A DNA stretch of 35,457 bases from Treponema sp. (GCA_022510845.1 JAFLSR010000024.1:1-35457), one strand, 5' to 3'; shown: positions 22,827-32,989, counted from the first letter of the stretch. Translations and numbers: made by a program. Notes: generated by a model not told the origin, from the sequence alone.

Positions 22827-23825
22827 ATGAACAAAAACGACGACAGAAAATCGGCGATAAAAAAATTGCGCACGCTAGTTTTTTCCACCAAGCAAGAGGC
22901 GGGGGCATTTCGCCGCACAATCGATGAAAAATTTTCCTGCGCGATTTTGCCGAACAGCGTGGAATGCGGCGAACAAAAATTCGCCGAAATTCCTTGCGAT
23001 GTGCTCGTGCCGGAAATTTATTCTCTGAACAAAATTATGATTTACATTCACGGCGGATGCTTTGTGGGCGGTTCAAAAAAAGCGTGGCGTTCGTTTTGCG
23101 CTTCACTTGCCGCCGCCACTTCATGCCGAATCGTAGTTCCCGAATTTCGCCTGGCTCCGGAAAATCCGCATCCCGCCGCGCTGGAAGATTTGCAAAATGT
23201 GTTCCGCACGGTTTTCACAGAAGAGCAAGTCGCGTGCTCGCTGAATTCCGAAGAAGAGCAAGCCTTGCCCGAAATAATAATTGCCGCCGATGGCTCAGGC
23301 GCAAGCCAAGCGATGGCTTTGATTTTGTCTTTGCGCGAACGCTACAGGAATTGCATCAAGCAAGTGATTCTGTTTTCGCCTTGGCTAAATTTCAGCGAAG
23401 ATTCACAAATCATAAAAAACAAAAAACTGCACGATGAAATTCTTTCAAGCGATTGTTTAAGGCGAAGTTCGGAAATTTACACAAACGGTGAAAATCTTGA
23501 AAGTCCGCTTGTTTCGCCGATGTCTATTCCTGCGGAGTCTCTGAAAAATTTTCCGCCGATTTTCATTCAAATTGGTTCGCGCGAAATTCTTTTGGAAGAC
23601 GCAAAAGAATTCCAAAAAATTATTTCCGAATCAGGCGGCATTTGCCAACTCGACGTTTGGGACGATATGATTTTTATGTTCCAAATGGCTGACGAATTTT
23701 TGGCAGAATCGCATTTGGCAGTGGAACGAGTCGGAAAACTAGTGCGTCTAAAAGACGAGGATTCCGATGAACAAACTCCAAGCCACGCGACTACTTTGGA
23801 AAACCGCGCCAAAATAAATTTTTGA
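22827..23825 (+). CDS. Alpha/beta-hydrolase of the HSL/family IV type, catalytic triad apparently lost
   Basis: 332 residues from the ATG at 22827 (a TTG 21 nt upstream is also in frame but lies within the -10 region). The fold marks are clear: IYIHGGCFVGG (72-82, oxyanion HGG), PEFRLAPENPHPAALED (105-121) and SPLVSPM (226-232). The active-site positions are changed. GDSAGG reads ADGSGAS (154-160), the acidic position reads REILLED (252-258), and the usual GMPHVFQ reads DMIFMFQ (280-286), so the His is Phe283. A binding or structural role seems more likely than esterase activity. It is 12 nt upstream of the U32 gene, forming an operon with it and a HAD phosphatase. Confidence 0.75.
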   Translation: MNKNDDRKSAIKKLRTLVFSTKQEAGAFRRTIDEKFSCAILPNSVECGEQKFAEIPCDVLVPEIYSLNKIMIYIHGGCFVGGSKKAWRSFCASLAAATSCRIVVPEFRLAPENPHPAALEDLQNVFRTVFTEEQVACSLNSEEEQALPEIIIAADGSGASQAMALILSLRERYRNCIKQVILFSPWLNFSEDSQIIKNKKLHDEILSSDCLRRSSEIYTNGENLESPLVSPMSIPAESLKNFPPIFIQIGSREILLEDAKEFQKIISESGGICQLDVWDDMIFMFQMADEFLAESHLAVERVGKLVRLKDEDSDEQTPSHATTLENRAKINF

Positions 23826-23837
23826 TTCGAGACAAAA

Positions 23838-25313
23838 ATGGAATTGCTTTCGCCTGCGGGAAATGTCCAAAAATTATATTACGCTTATTCCTACGGCGCG
23901 GATGCCGCATACATCGGACTGAAAAAATTTTCGTTGCGTGCAAAGGCGGACAATTTTTACGGCGAAGAATTCGAGCGAGTTGCCGAACTGAAAAAACAAT
24001 TCCCGCAAAAAAAACTTTACTGCGCGCTCAACATTTTGTTCCACAATCACGACATCGATTTGTTTTTGCAGAACATCGAATATTTTAAAAATTATCCGAT
24101 AGATTCTTTTATCGTGCAGGATTTGGGAATCGTGCCGATTTTGCAAAAACATTTTCCCCAAGCGGCTTTGCATTTGAGCACGCAAGCGAGTTGCATAAAT
24201 CGCGAGGCGGCAAAAATGTATAAATCGCTCGGCTTCAAACGAATCGTTCTCGGGCGCGAAACTTCGCTTGCAGAAATCCGCCAAATAAAAGACGCAGTTC
24301 CTGAAATGGAACTCGAAGTGTTCGTGCATGGCGCGATGTGCGTCGCATATTCCGGACGCTGCCTTTTGAGCGCGTACCTCACAAATCGAAGCGCACAGCA
24401 CGGATTTTGTTCACACACTTGCCGCTGGAATTTTGATTTGAAATCAAAGGAGGGGGCGGAAAAACTCGCGCAATCCGGCGAACTTTTTTTGGAAGAAGAA
24501 AATCGCAAAGGAGAATTTTTCCCGATTTTCGAAGGCGAAAATTTTACGGCGATTTTGTCAAGCAAAGATTTGCAAATGATTGACCATCTCGCGGATATGA
24601 AGGCTGCCGGAATCGATGCGCTGAAAATCGAAGGGCGAATGAAAAGCGTCTACTACACTGCGCTCGTGACCAGAGCCTACCGCAAAGCCATTGACGCGCT
24701 TGAAGGAAAAATCAGCGATGAGGAAGCCGCCCCATTTGTTGCGGAACTTGCAAACGTGAGCCACCGCGAAAGCACCACAGGTTTTTATTACGATTCTTCG
24801 GAGGCGAACAAAACCGCAAGCGGCGCAAGCGACAGCGCGTATGATTTGGCGGCTACAATTCAAAAAAAGTTGAACGAAGAAGAAGCCGCAGAAATTTTTT
24901 CAAAGGGGGAGTCCGCGATTCTGCAAAGGCAAGCCGAACTTTCCGCGCTCCATCCCGAAGCGAAAAAAGCGCGAGAAAAAGATTTTGCTCTCCACCCCGA
25001 AAAAGCGCCGCCCGCAATCGCAAAACGCGCGGGATGGTTTTTCTATAAAATCGAAGCGCTCAATTTGATTCAGCGTGATTCTAAAATCGAATTCGTTGCA
25101 CCGAATTTTTCCGCGCTCGTTCCCGAAAGCGGCTCTTGGCTTTTGGCAGATTTGCAAAGCGGGCTTGAAACGCCGTGGACTTCCAATGGACACGAAACGC
25201 TTTTATACACAAAGTACGATTTGCCAGAATCCGCAATCATCCGCGCAAAGGACGATGACTTTGTTCCGAATGCAATTCGCGATTTCGGTCGCGCACCAAA
25301 AAAGCGAATTTAA
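23838..25313 (+). CDS. U32 family protein (RlhA/TrhP-like RNA hydroxylation factor)
   Basis: 491 residues. N-terminal barrel with ELLSPAGNVQKLYYAYSYGA (2-21), FIVQDLGIVPIL, HLSTQASC, then the U32 signature VFVHGAMCVAYSGRCLLSAY (161-180) and HGFCSHTCRW (near 188-197) with the cysteines that may hold an Fe-S cluster. A later KIEGRMKSVYYTALVTRAYR stretch is also typical. Once called collagenases, these proteins are now known in several bacteria to hydroxylate tRNA (TrhP) or 23S rRNA (RlhA) using prephenate. Which RNA this one acts on cannot be read from sequence. Part of the hydrolase-U32-HAD operon. Confidence 0.88.
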   Translation: MELLSPAGNVQKLYYAYSYGADAAYIGLKKFSLRAKADNFYGEEFERVAELKKQFPQKKLYCALNILFHNHDIDLFLQNIEYFKNYPIDSFIVQDLGIVPILQKHFPQAALHLSTQASCINREAAKMYKSLGFKRIVLGRETSLAEIRQIKDAVPEMELEVFVHGAMCVAYSGRCLLSAYLTNRSAQHGFCSHTCRWNFDLKSKEGAEKLAQSGELFLEEENRKGEFFPIFEGENFTAILSSKDLQMIDHLADMKAAGIDALKIEGRMKSVYYTALVTRAYRKAIDALEGKISDEEAAPFVAELANVSHRESTTGFYYDSSEANKTASGASDSAYDLAATIQKKLNEEEAAEIFSKGESAILQRQAELSALHPEAKKAREKDFALHPEKAPPAIAKRAGWFFYKIEALNLIQRDSKIEFVAPNFSALVPESGSWLLADLQSGLETPWTSNGHETLLYTKYDLPESAIIRAKDDDFVPNAIRDFGRAPKKRI

Positions 25314-25328
25314 AAATTGGAGAACGCC

Positions 25329-26165
25329 TTGCAAAAATTTCCATCGAAAAAACTTGCTCCCAAATTGATTGCGCTTGATATGGACGACACGCTTTTGACA
25401 AGCGACTTGCAGATTTCAGAGCGCACCGTAAACGCGCTTCAAAAACTTGCCGCGCAAAAAATTTTTATCGTGATTTGCACGGGGAGGCTGCACAAAGGAA
25501 TCGAGCCGTTTGTGCGCAGGCTTTCTTTGCCGCAAAATGAATTTTCAAAATACGCGATTCTTTCCAACGGCAGTTCGATTTTTGATTTGCAAGAAAAGCG
25601 CGAAATTTTTTCCCGCAAACTCGACTACGAAATTCTGCTTCGCGTAAAAGAAGAAGCCGCGCATTTGAATTTGCCTTGCCAAGTTTACGATTCTGAAAAT
25701 ATTTTTGCCAATGTGGAAAATGATTTTTCGCGGAAAGACGTCGCGCTCACAAAAATGGAATTGAAAATTCCCGAAGACTTCGATTCATTTTTAAAACAGG
25801 GCTTTTCAAAAATTCTCGTTCCCGGAGATGAGTGCGTCATCAAAGAACTTTTTGGCATTTTGCAAAACGCGCTCGGCACGTCAGCCACAGTCGTAATAAG
25901 CAAGCCGTTCTTTTTGGAAGTGCTTCCGCAAAATTCCGGCAAAGGTGAAGCCCTGGAAATTTTGACTGAGCGGCTTGGAATAAAAATGCAAGATGTGATG
26001 GCGTTCGGCGACAGCATGAATGACGAAACAATGATTTTAAAATCCGGGCTTTCAGTTGCAATGCGGAACGGCTTGCAAACAATTCAAGACGAAGCGAAAT
26101 TCGTTACAAGATTTTCAAATGACGAAGATGGCGTTGCGGATTTTTTGGAAGAATTCGTTTTGTGA
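25329..26165 (+). CDS. Cof-type HAD-IIB sugar/nucleotide phosphatase
   Basis: 278 residues from a TTG at 25329 with GGAG 7 nt upstream; a TTG 12 nt earlier is in frame but has no RBS. HAD motif I is LIALDMDDTLL, motif II IVICTGR, motif III Lys in the NSGKGEALEIL stretch, motif IV VMAFGDSMNDETMI. The large cap between motifs II and III is of the Cof (IIB) type. Substrates are usually sugar phosphates, flavin or pyridoxal phosphate; none can be chosen here. It is 15 nt after the U32 gene. Confidence 0.9.
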   Translation: MQKFPSKKLAPKLIALDMDDTLLTSDLQISERTVNALQKLAAQKIFIVICTGRLHKGIEPFVRRLSLPQNEFSKYAILSNGSSIFDLQEKREIFSRKLDYEILLRVKEEAAHLNLPCQVYDSENIFANVENDFSRKDVALTKMELKIPEDFDSFLKQGFSKILVPGDECVIKELFGILQNALGTSATVVISKPFFLEVLPQNSGKGEALEILTERLGIKMQDVMAFGDSMNDETMILKSGLSVAMRNGLQTIQDEAKFVTRFSNDEDGVADFLEEFVL

Positions 26166-26213
26166 ATTTCAGGCAAAATTAAAGGCGATGGTTTGAATAA
26201 TTTCCGCATAATG

Positions 26214-26252
26214 TAACGGCGTTAACTTGACCTTGTTAATACAACGCTGTTA
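26214..26252 (+). promoter_or_regulatory. Two related operator-like sites upstream of the OmpA-like gene
   Basis: TAACGGCGTTA (26214-26224, perfect around a central G) and CAACGCTGTTA (26242-26252), 28 bp apart. A TTGACC (26227-26232) lies between them, with TTATTT 17 nt on as a poor -10 candidate. The sites may bind a regulator; the promoter is uncertain. Confidence 0.3.
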
Positions 26253-26308
26253 TTTAATCCAAAAAAAATCCTAAACTTTTTTCCTGTGCCGCCGAAAATC
26301 AGAATGCT

Positions 26309-27715
26309 ATGAAAAGAATTTTTTTTGCGATTTGTTTGTTTTTGATTTTTGCGTGCGGCATCGCGGCCGCGGCGGAAGCGGAATTCATTTATTCCGGAAG
26401 CGCGAACTATTCGCTTGTGGAGCGCACGGATTTGCGCCGCTACGACAACGGAAAATATTCAGGGCTTGTGAGCCGCGAAGTTCGCTCGTTCATTGTTTGC
26501 GATGGCGGCGTTTACGATGGCGATTTTTATGTGAGCCAAGATACGATGCGCAACAGGCAAATTGTTGACAACGGAATTCACACGAGCATTCATTCGGTTT
26601 TCAAAATTCATGACGATGGCAAACTTGAAATGCTCGAAGACAACGGCTTTCCCACATTCCGAAGTTTTCCGACTTTTTCAAATCAAAAAATTCAAATCGG
26701 GCAATCTTGGCAGGCGGAGGCCGTGCGTTGTGTCGATCCTCTGAACAAAGGCGTGCCCACTCGTATGCCGATTTATGTCGAATACACTTATCTGAAAGAC
26801 GATGTTTTTCATGGGCAGGAAGTTTTTGTTTTGAGCGCGAAATGGGCAACGCGCTACGGCGAATTCGCAAGGAGCAATCGCATAGATTATTCGGGCGATT
26901 CGGCTTTGCAAAAAGCGCAAGGCTCGCACAATGCCACGATGTACATCCGAAAATCCGACTGCGCCGCGCTTGTAATTCGCGACAGCGTTGACGAAACTTT
27001 TTACTATTCGGACGGGAATCAATATTCGTTCCGCGGAACGATTTCGCTTTTCACGGAATATCCGCCCGCCGTGGACAAAACAAAACTGATTCCCGCGTTG
27101 CGCCGCGCAGAATTGATTGACGACGATGCCGCGAAATTTTTGGCAGACGATTCCGCTTCTTCGCAAGGAGGGGGTTCAAAAAACATCGCCAAAAACGACG
27201 ACGCGCGAAATCCGTTCGGCACATACAATGGAGAGCCTGTGAACACAAGCAAGTGGCTCGAACCTTTTGGCAACGGAAAATCTGGCACGAAAAATTCCGA
27301 CAAGCAGAATCCGCTTGGCGGCGGCTCGAACGACCCGAACCATGCGAGCGTCAGCGTGGAAAAAACGAACGGCGGAATAAAACTCACGATTCAAAACCTG
27401 CACTTCAAGCCGGATTCGCCGGAACTTCTTCCCGGTGAAGAAAACCTCTTGGACAAAATCGCTTCGGTTTTGAAACAGGCTCCGAACAACAAACTTTTAA
27501 TCGAAGGACACACGGCGGACACGGGAAATCCTACTGGCGAAATGCAGCTTTCCGTGGAACGCTCGCACACCATCGCGAACGAACTTGCCAAACGCGGAAT
27601 CAACGCGGACTTGTTCTTGTGCCGAGGAAGCGGCAGCAAAAAGCCCATCGCCGACAATTCCACAAGGGAGGGGATGGCGAAGAACCGCCGCGTGGAAATC
27701 ACGATTTTGGAATGA
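26309..27715 (+). CDS. OmpA-family envelope protein with large N-terminal domain
   Basis: 468 residues. The signal peptide is at 1-22 (FFAICLFLIFACGIAAAAEA). Residues 23-275 form a domain of beta-rich character that I do not recognise (YSLVERTDLRRYDNGKYSG, QIGQSWQAEAVRCVDPLN). A low-complexity Gly/Ser/Asn linker runs about 285-350, and the OmpA C-terminal domain covers about 360-468: NLHFKPDSPELLPGEENLL, LLIEGHTADTGNP, SVERSHTIANELAKRGI and MAKNRRVEITIL. That domain binds diaminopimelate (or, in treponemes, possibly ornithine-containing) peptidoglycan, so the protein probably tethers the envelope. No beta-barrel is evident. It stands alone. Confidence 0.88.
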   Translation: MKRIFFAICLFLIFACGIAAAAEAEFIYSGSANYSLVERTDLRRYDNGKYSGLVSREVRSFIVCDGGVYDGDFYVSQDTMRNRQIVDNGIHTSIHSVFKIHDDGKLEMLEDNGFPTFRSFPTFSNQKIQIGQSWQAEAVRCVDPLNKGVPTRMPIYVEYTYLKDDVFHGQEVFVLSAKWATRYGEFARSNRIDYSGDSALQKAQGSHNATMYIRKSDCAALVIRDSVDETFYYSDGNQYSFRGTISLFTEYPPAVDKTKLIPALRRAELIDDDAAKFLADDSASSQGGGSKNIAKNDDARNPFGTYNGEPVNTSKWLEPFGNGKSGTKNSDKQNPLGGGSNDPNHASVSVEKTNGGIKLTIQNLHFKPDSPELLPGEENLLDKIASVLKQAPNNKLLIEGHTADTGNPTGEMQLSVERSHTIANELAKRGINADLFLCRGSGSKKPIADNSTREGMAKNRRVEITILE

Positions 27716-27789
27716 AAATTGCACGCCGCGCCAGCCGTTTTTATGTTATTATACTTGATTTTTTTTTTAATAATAATTAAAATCATATT

Positions 27790-28317
27790 ATGAAATTTGG
27801 TAAAACGGCTGGCAAATGTGTTGACAAAAAACTGCTCGTTGCCATCTCTGACTTTTTGGAAAGCGATGATTTTCTTTTGCCCGCAGATACGGTTGCCTTG
27901 GCCTTTGGCGCGAACCCGCAGACTTTTTCCCACAAGTCTTCCGATTTTGCTTCCAAGTTGATTATGAGTTTCCAAAAAAACCTTTCACTTCTGATTCAAA
28001 AAACTTGGGTGGAAAAGTCCGACGCAGAACTCAAAGAAAATGTTCTTTACAAACTCAACGAATATTGCGAATCGGTTTCCGGCGGCGCATGGAACGATTC
28101 ATACCCCTCCCTTCTGCAAATCGTGAACAATGTCGTCTACTTGATGTTCGGCAATTTGGCAAAAAGCGATGACTTCGAAGAATACGCATTGCGCGTCGAT
28201 CCCGAATTCGGAATCTTTTGGCTTTACATCGAAAATCTTCCTGCCGAGCAAAATTGGTCAAAAGAAAAAATCAAGACGGCAATGCTTTTGGGAATGTACT
28301 TTTTGGCGAACTATTAA
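27790..28317 (+). CDS. Conserved-looking hypothetical cytoplasmic protein
   Basis: 175 residues, no family recognised. Soluble, mostly helical in appearance (SDFASKLIMSFQKNLSLLIQ, TAMLLGMYFLANY), with no signal peptide or membrane segment. A T-rich stretch with TATTAT/TTATACT-like -10 sequences lies about 30-45 nt upstream, and no strong RBS is seen. Codon use matches its neighbours. It sits between the OmpA-like gene and proA with gaps on both sides, so it need not share their function. Confidence 0.7.
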   Translation: MKFGKTAGKCVDKKLLVAISDFLESDDFLLPADTVALAFGANPQTFSHKSSDFASKLIMSFQKNLSLLIQKTWVEKSDAELKENVLYKLNEYCESVSGGAWNDSYPSLLQIVNNVVYLMFGNLAKSDDFEEYALRVDPEFGIFWLYIENLPAEQNWSKEKIKTAMLLGMYFLANY

Positions 28318-28377
28318 ATCGCGTTTCACATTAAATTTTCCGCATTGTGATTTTACCATTTTAAAAGGGGATTGATT

Positions 28378-29655
28378 TTGGATTTGGAATTTGAAAATAT
28401 TTGCCGCAAATTGAAATCCGCTCAACAAAAACTCGCCGTCCAGAACGCCGCGCAAAAAAACGCCGCGTTGCTCTGCGTGCTCGATTCCATAAAAAAGAAT
28501 TCGGAAAAAATTTTCGCCGCCAACAAAATCGATGTGGAGCAAGCCCAAAAAAATGGAATGAGCGCGGCTTTGGTGGACAGGCTTTCTTTGAATGAAAAAA
28601 AACTCGCCGCGATTTTGGACGGAATAAAAATCGTAGTTGAGCACGAAGACCCCATCGGAAAAATCGTGGCGGGCTGGAAAACGCCTTCGGCTCTGGAAAT
28701 AAAGCAAGTGCGCGTTCCCCTCGGAGTGGTCTGCATAATTTACGAATCGCGCCCGAATGTTACAGTCGATGCGTTCTGCCTCGCGTACAAAAGCGGCAAT
28801 TCGATTTTGCTACGCGGCTCTTCCGCCGCATTGAATTCGAACAACGCGATTTGCGCGGCGATAAGGGAGGGGCTTCAAAATTCTCCTGAAGGCATTCCCG
28901 AAGCGATTGAATTGCTGCAAAGCGTTTCGCACGACGACATTGAAAAAATTCTGAACGCCCGCGGCTTGATAGATGTCGTGCTTCCTCGCGGCGGAAAAAA
29001 CTTGATTGAAAATGTTGTGCAAAACGCCCGCATTCCCGTCATCGAAACCGGCAGCGGAGTGTGCCACCTTTTTGTTGACGAGGACGCGGATTTGCAAATG
29101 GCATTGCGAATTGCCGAAAACGCGAAAATCCAGCGGCCCGGAGTTTGCAACGCAATCGAAGCGATTTTGGTGCACAAAAACAGTTTGCAAAATTTTTTGC
29201 CGTTGCTGGAAGAAAAATTTTCGGGGCGAGTCAAAATTCACGCGGACGAAAATTGCTTTTCGATTTTAAATGATTCGGCAAAAAAGGCCGGTCGCGAATG
29301 CGTTGTCCATGCGACGCGCGAAGATTTCGGCAATGAATTTTTGGATTACGAATGCGTGGTCAAATCCGCGGAATCTTTGGAAGACGCAATCGAATACATC
29401 AACGCGCACAACACAAAGCATTCCGAATGCATCGTCACAAACAACCGAAAACACGCGCGCGAGTTCCAGCAAAAAATCGACGCGGCTTGCGTCTATGTGA
29501 ATTCTTCCACGCGTTTTACGGACGGCGGAGAATTCGGCTTTGGCGCGGAACTCGGAATCAGCACGCAAAAACTGCATGCGCGCGGCCCGATGGGATTGGA
29601 AGCCCTCACCACGACAAAATTTCTTATTGATGGAGAAGGGCAAATCCGAAATTAG
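28378..29655 (+). CDS. proA: Gamma-glutamyl phosphate reductase ProA
   Basis: 425 residues from the TTG at 28378, which is 7 nt after AAAAGGGG; a TTG 6 nt earlier would be too close to that site. Family marks: VCIIYESRPNVTVDAFCLA, GNSILLRGSSAALNSNNAI, GSGVCHLFVDEDADL and the catalytic cysteine in IQRPGVCNAIEA, ending with TDGGEFGFGAELGISTQK. It reduces gamma-glutamyl phosphate to the semialdehyde for proline (or ornithine) synthesis using NADPH. The partner kinase gene proB is not next to it and not in this window. Confidence 0.95.
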   Translation: MDLEFENICRKLKSAQQKLAVQNAAQKNAALLCVLDSIKKNSEKIFAANKIDVEQAQKNGMSAALVDRLSLNEKKLAAILDGIKIVVEHEDPIGKIVAGWKTPSALEIKQVRVPLGVVCIIYESRPNVTVDAFCLAYKSGNSILLRGSSAALNSNNAICAAIREGLQNSPEGIPEAIELLQSVSHDDIEKILNARGLIDVVLPRGGKNLIENVVQNARIPVIETGSGVCHLFVDEDADLQMALRIAENAKIQRPGVCNAIEAILVHKNSLQNFLPLLEEKFSGRVKIHADENCFSILNDSAKKAGRECVVHATREDFGNEFLDYECVVKSAESLEDAIEYINAHNTKHSECIVTNNRKHAREFQQKIDAACVYVNSSTRFTDGGEFGFGAELGISTQKLHARGPMGLEALTTTKFLIDGEGQIRN

Positions 29656-29736
29656 AATTGCCGTACTGTCCAACGTTTTTGCGGCGGCGCATTTTTAGGA
29701 ATCGAAGTTTTTCGATATGTCGATATGGAGGTCATT

Positions 29737-30726
29737 ATGAATTTGGGATTTTTGAAAGGAAAAGATTTTCTCACATTGCGTGATTTTTCTCCACAGGAAA
29801 TTTTGTCGCTCTTGGATTTGGCGGCGGAACTTAAACAGGCAAAGCGCGACGGCGTTCGGATAGAAGAATTCCGCGGAAAAAACATCGCGCTGATTTTTGA
29901 AAAGACAAGCACGCGCACGCGCTGTTCGTTTGAAGTGGCAGCGCACGATTTGGGAATTTCCACGACATATCTAAAAGAAGGCTCGCAAATCGGAAAAAAA
30001 GAAAGCATCGCCGACACCGCGCGTGTTCTCTGCCGAATGTTCGATGGAATCGAATATCGCGGCTACGGACAGGAAATCGTGGAAGAACTGGCGCGGCATT
30101 CCACAGTGCCGGTTTGGAACGGGCTTACCAATGAATACCATCCCACGCAGATGCTCGCCGATATGCTCACTGTGCGCGAAAAATTCGGCACGCTCAAAAA
30201 TTTAAAGCTCGTCTACTTTGGCGACGCGCGTTACAACATCGGAAATTCCCTCTGCGTTGTATGCGCAAAACTCGGACTGGACTTGGTCTTGTGCACCAAC
30301 AAAAAATATTTTCCCGCGCAAAAACTTTTGGAAGAATGCCGGCCTTGGTGCGAACAAAGCGGCGGTTCGATTTCGCTTGAAGAAGATGTGGAAAAGGCGG
30401 CGCGCGGCGCGGACATCATCTACACCGATGTTTGGGTGAGCATGGGCGAAAGCGAAGAAGTCTGGGCGGAACGAATCGCGGACCTCAAGCCGTATCAGGT
30501 GACAAAAAAAATTATGAGCCTCGCAAAGCCCGGCGCGATTTTCATGCACGACCTTCCTTCGTTCCATGACTTGAACACGGAAATCGGAAAGGAAATCAAC
30601 AAGAAATTCGGCATCACCGAAATGGAAGTTACAAACGAAGTCTTTGAATCCGCGCAATCCGTGGTGTTCGACGAGGCGGAAAACCGAATGCACACAATCA
30701 AGGCAGTCATAGTCGCCACAATTTGA
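29737..30726 (+). CDS. argF: Ornithine carbamoyltransferase, with Asp in place of the active-site Cys
   Basis: 329 residues. I use the ATG at 29737, with GGAGGT 5 nt upstream, rather than the ATG at 29725. Carbamoyl-phosphate site STRTR (58-62), HPTQ (135-138), ornithine-loop DVWVSMGES (231-239) and a C-terminal [14 protein letters not shown] all match OTCase. The normally invariant FMHCLPAFHD is [10 protein letters not shown] (269-278): Cys is Asp272, by a clear GAC codon. That Cys lies against the ornithine side chain. The enzyme may act in arginine synthesis, in arginine breakdown, or on another amine. No other arg or arc gene is in the window. Confidence 0.92.
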   Translation: MNLGFLKGKDFLTLRDFSPQEILSLLDLAAELKQAKRDGVRIEEFRGKNIALIFEKTSTRTRCSFEVAAHDLGISTTYLKEGSQIGKKESIADTARVLCRMFDGIEYRGYGQEIVEELARHSTVPVWNGLTNEYHPTQMLADMLTVREKFGTLKNLKLVYFGDARYNIGNSLCVVCAKLGLDLVLCTNKKYFPAQKLLEECRPWCEQSGGSISLEEDVEKAARGADIIYTDVWVSMGESEEVWAERIADLKPYQVTKKIMSLAKPGAIFMHDLPSFHDLNTEIGKEINKKFGITEMEVTNEVFESAQSVVFDEAENRMHTIKAVIVATI

Positions 30727-30811
30727 TTTTGCGCGTGCAACGCAACAACTTGCTATTCGCGTTTTGCGGGGCTTTTCGTGCCTTGCGAAAATGAATTTGA
30801 TGAAAATTTAC

Positions 30812-30840
30812 TTGATTTTTATTTCTATAAGTAGTAAAAT
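30812..30840 (+). promoter_or_regulatory. Promoter of the second chemotaxis receptor
   Basis: TTGATT (30812-30817), 17 nt, TAAAAT (30835-30840). The expected leader is about 30 nt with GAGG upstream of the ATG. No sigma28-type motif is evident. Confidence 0.6.
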
Positions 30841-30875
30841 AAATTCATTCTAATTTTTTGTCGAGGCAAAAAAAA

Positions 30876-32966
30876 ATGAGAAAGACAAAACTTGTTGTAA
30901 GGATGTGCGTGCTTACAGGCGTTTCAGTACTTATAGCGGCACTGGCAGTTGAGCTTATCTGTCTTGGTATTTTCCGAAAAGAATTTTCCGAAAATGTTCG
31001 CACCAACCTGGGCGTTGTTCGTCGTGGTATCGAAGACAACCTATTGGATGAAAAGACCATTCTTAGGAATGCCGTTGTCGCGCTTTCCGAACGCCCCAAC
31101 TTTGTGGCGGCAATGGAAGATGGTGACAGCGCGCTTGTCACACGGCTTGCGAACGAAAAAAAGACGATTGTCGGAAACGACATCATTTTCGTTACGGACA
31201 ACAGGGGTCGCGTAATAGGCGGTTCCGGCGGCACTTTCGTCCGCGGAATGGACATTTCCGACATGGCTTGCGTCAAGGACATCGTTATCGAGCACATGGA
31301 CGAAGCGGGAACTTACGAGTCCAAAACCGGCGTGGTGAACTATGCGATGCTCACCGCCGCCGCCATCAAAAGCGCGAACGGAACTTTGCTGGGCGCGCTC
31401 GTGGCAGGCAACGACCTTTCATCGCAGGTTTTTGTCGATAAGCTTAAAGACGTTTACAATATCGAAATTACTATTGTAGAAGGCGATACCCGCGTTTCAA
31501 GCACCGTGCGCGATGAAACCGGCCGCTCGTTCGCTGGCTCTAAAATCACCAATCCCGATGTTCTTCAAAAAGTCGGAGTGGAAGGCCAGGTTTTCGAAGT
31601 TGATACCAATCTTCTTGGCAAACCTTATTTGAACATATATTTCCCGCTCAAAACCGAACTTGGAAAAATCACCGGAATGGTTTCCACTTTCCGAAGCAAG
31701 GCGATAATCAATGAGACGATTTCAAAAGCCATTACGATTACGGGCGGTGCGATGATTGTAATCCTTGCCATCGTTTGTGTGATTGCGGGAGTCCTCATTG
31801 TAAGGATGTTGCATCCGCTCATCGATGTCAAAGACACCTTGCACGATATTTCGAGCGGCGAAGCGGATCTCACCAAGCGCATTCCGCTTGAATCTCACGA
31901 CGAGGTGGGCGATGTTGTCGTTGGATTCAACACGTTCGCGGAAAAACTCCAGCACATCGTGCGGGAAATGAAAGGCAGCAAAGAAACGCTTCATTCGATG
32001 GGAGAAAAACTCGAAGACTGCAACGAAGACAACGCGAGTTCTATCACCGAGATTCTTGCGAATATCGAAAGTATTCACAATCAGATTAACGGACAGAAAG
32101 GCAGCGTTGACCAGGCGGCGGGCGCGGTTGACGAGATTTCAGCGAACATAACTTCGCTTAACAACATGATTGAAAACCAGTCGTCGAGCGTCGAGCAGGC
32201 TTCTTCCGCAATCGAAGAGATGATAGGCAACATCGAGTCGGTGAGCACCTCTATGGAAAGGATGTCGAAATCCTTCACCGACCTCGAACAGAACGCGCGC
32301 GGAGGAATTGGCATCCTCCACGAAATGAGCGGAAAGGTTCAGCAAATCGAAAGCCAGTCGCAGCTCTTGCAGGAAGCGAACCAGGCAATCGCGAACATCG
32401 CCTCGCAGACCAACTTGCTTGCCATGAACGCGGCTATTGAGGCGGCTCATGCGGGCGAAGCGGGAAAAGGCTTTGCCGTTGTTGCCGACGAAATCCGAAA
32501 ACTTTCCGAGACATCGACCGCGCAGTCAAAGACAATCGGAACTCAGTTGAACGAGATTCACGATGCAATCGATGACATGGTGTTGGCTTCGGACAAGGCG
32601 AGCAACGCTTTCTCGATTGTGTCGGAAGACCTCAAAGACACGAACCAACTTGTTATTCAGATTCAGTCTGCGGTTACCGAGCAAAACGAAGGTTCAAGGA
32701 TGATTATCAGCGCGCTCAAGACGATGAACGACAGTACGCTTGAAGTCAAGAACGCTTCCAAAGAAATGAACGAAGGAAACAAAGTCATTCTTGAAGAGAT
32801 GCAGAATTTGCAGGATTCCACCGCGTTGATGAAGAACGGTATGGACGAGATGCACATCGGTGCGCAGAAAATCACCGAAGTTTCTTCCGCCCTCACCGAC
32901 GTAACGCACAACATCAAGCAGTCGATTGACCGCATGGGAGACCAGGTGGATTTGTTCCACGTATAA
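30876..32966 (+). CDS. Methyl-accepting chemotaxis protein
   Basis: 696 residues from the ATG at 30876 (a TTG 18 nt earlier lies before the GAGG site). Membrane segment at about 7-31 ([19 protein letters not shown]), an outside Cache-type sensor with [15 protein letters not shown] and MVSTFRSKA, a second membrane segment near 285-308, HAMP with [19 protein letters not shown], then the helical signalling domain with [20 protein letters not shown] at about 508-527. The signalling half is close to that of the receptor at 16624, the sensor half is not, so the two should report different ligands through the same array. A strong terminator follows. Confidence 0.95.
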   Translation: MRKTKLVVRMCVLTGVSVLIAALAVELICLGIFRKEFSENVRTNLGVVRRGIEDNLLDEKTILRNAVVALSERPNFVAAMEDGDSALVTRLANEKKTIVGNDIIFVTDNRGRVIGGSGGTFVRGMDISDMACVKDIVIEHMDEAGTYESKTGVVNYAMLTAAAIKSANGTLLGALVAGNDLSSQVFVDKLKDVYNIEITIVEGDTRVSSTVRDETGRSFAGSKITNPDVLQKVGVEGQVFEVDTNLLGKPYLNIYFPLKTELGKITGMVSTFRSKAIINETISKAITITGGAMIVILAIVCVIAGVLIVRMLHPLIDVKDTLHDISSGEADLTKRIPLESHDEVGDVVVGFNTFAEKLQHIVREMKGSKETLHSMGEKLEDCNEDNASSITEILANIESIHNQINGQKGSVDQAAGAVDEISANITSLNNMIENQSSSVEQASSAIEEMIGNIESVSTSMERMSKSFTDLEQNARGGIGILHEMSGKVQQIESQSQLLQEANQAIANIASQTNLLAMNAAIEAAHAGEAGKGFAVVADEIRKLSETSTAQSKTIGTQLNEIHDAIDDMVLASDKASNAFSIVSEDLKDTNQLVIQIQSAVTEQNEGSRMIISALKTMNDSTLEVKNASKEMNEGNKVILEEMQNLQDSTALMKNGMDEMHIGAQKITEVSSALTDVTHNIKQSIDRMGDQVDLFHV

Positions 32967-32989
32967 TTTCATCGGTTTGCAAAAACGAA

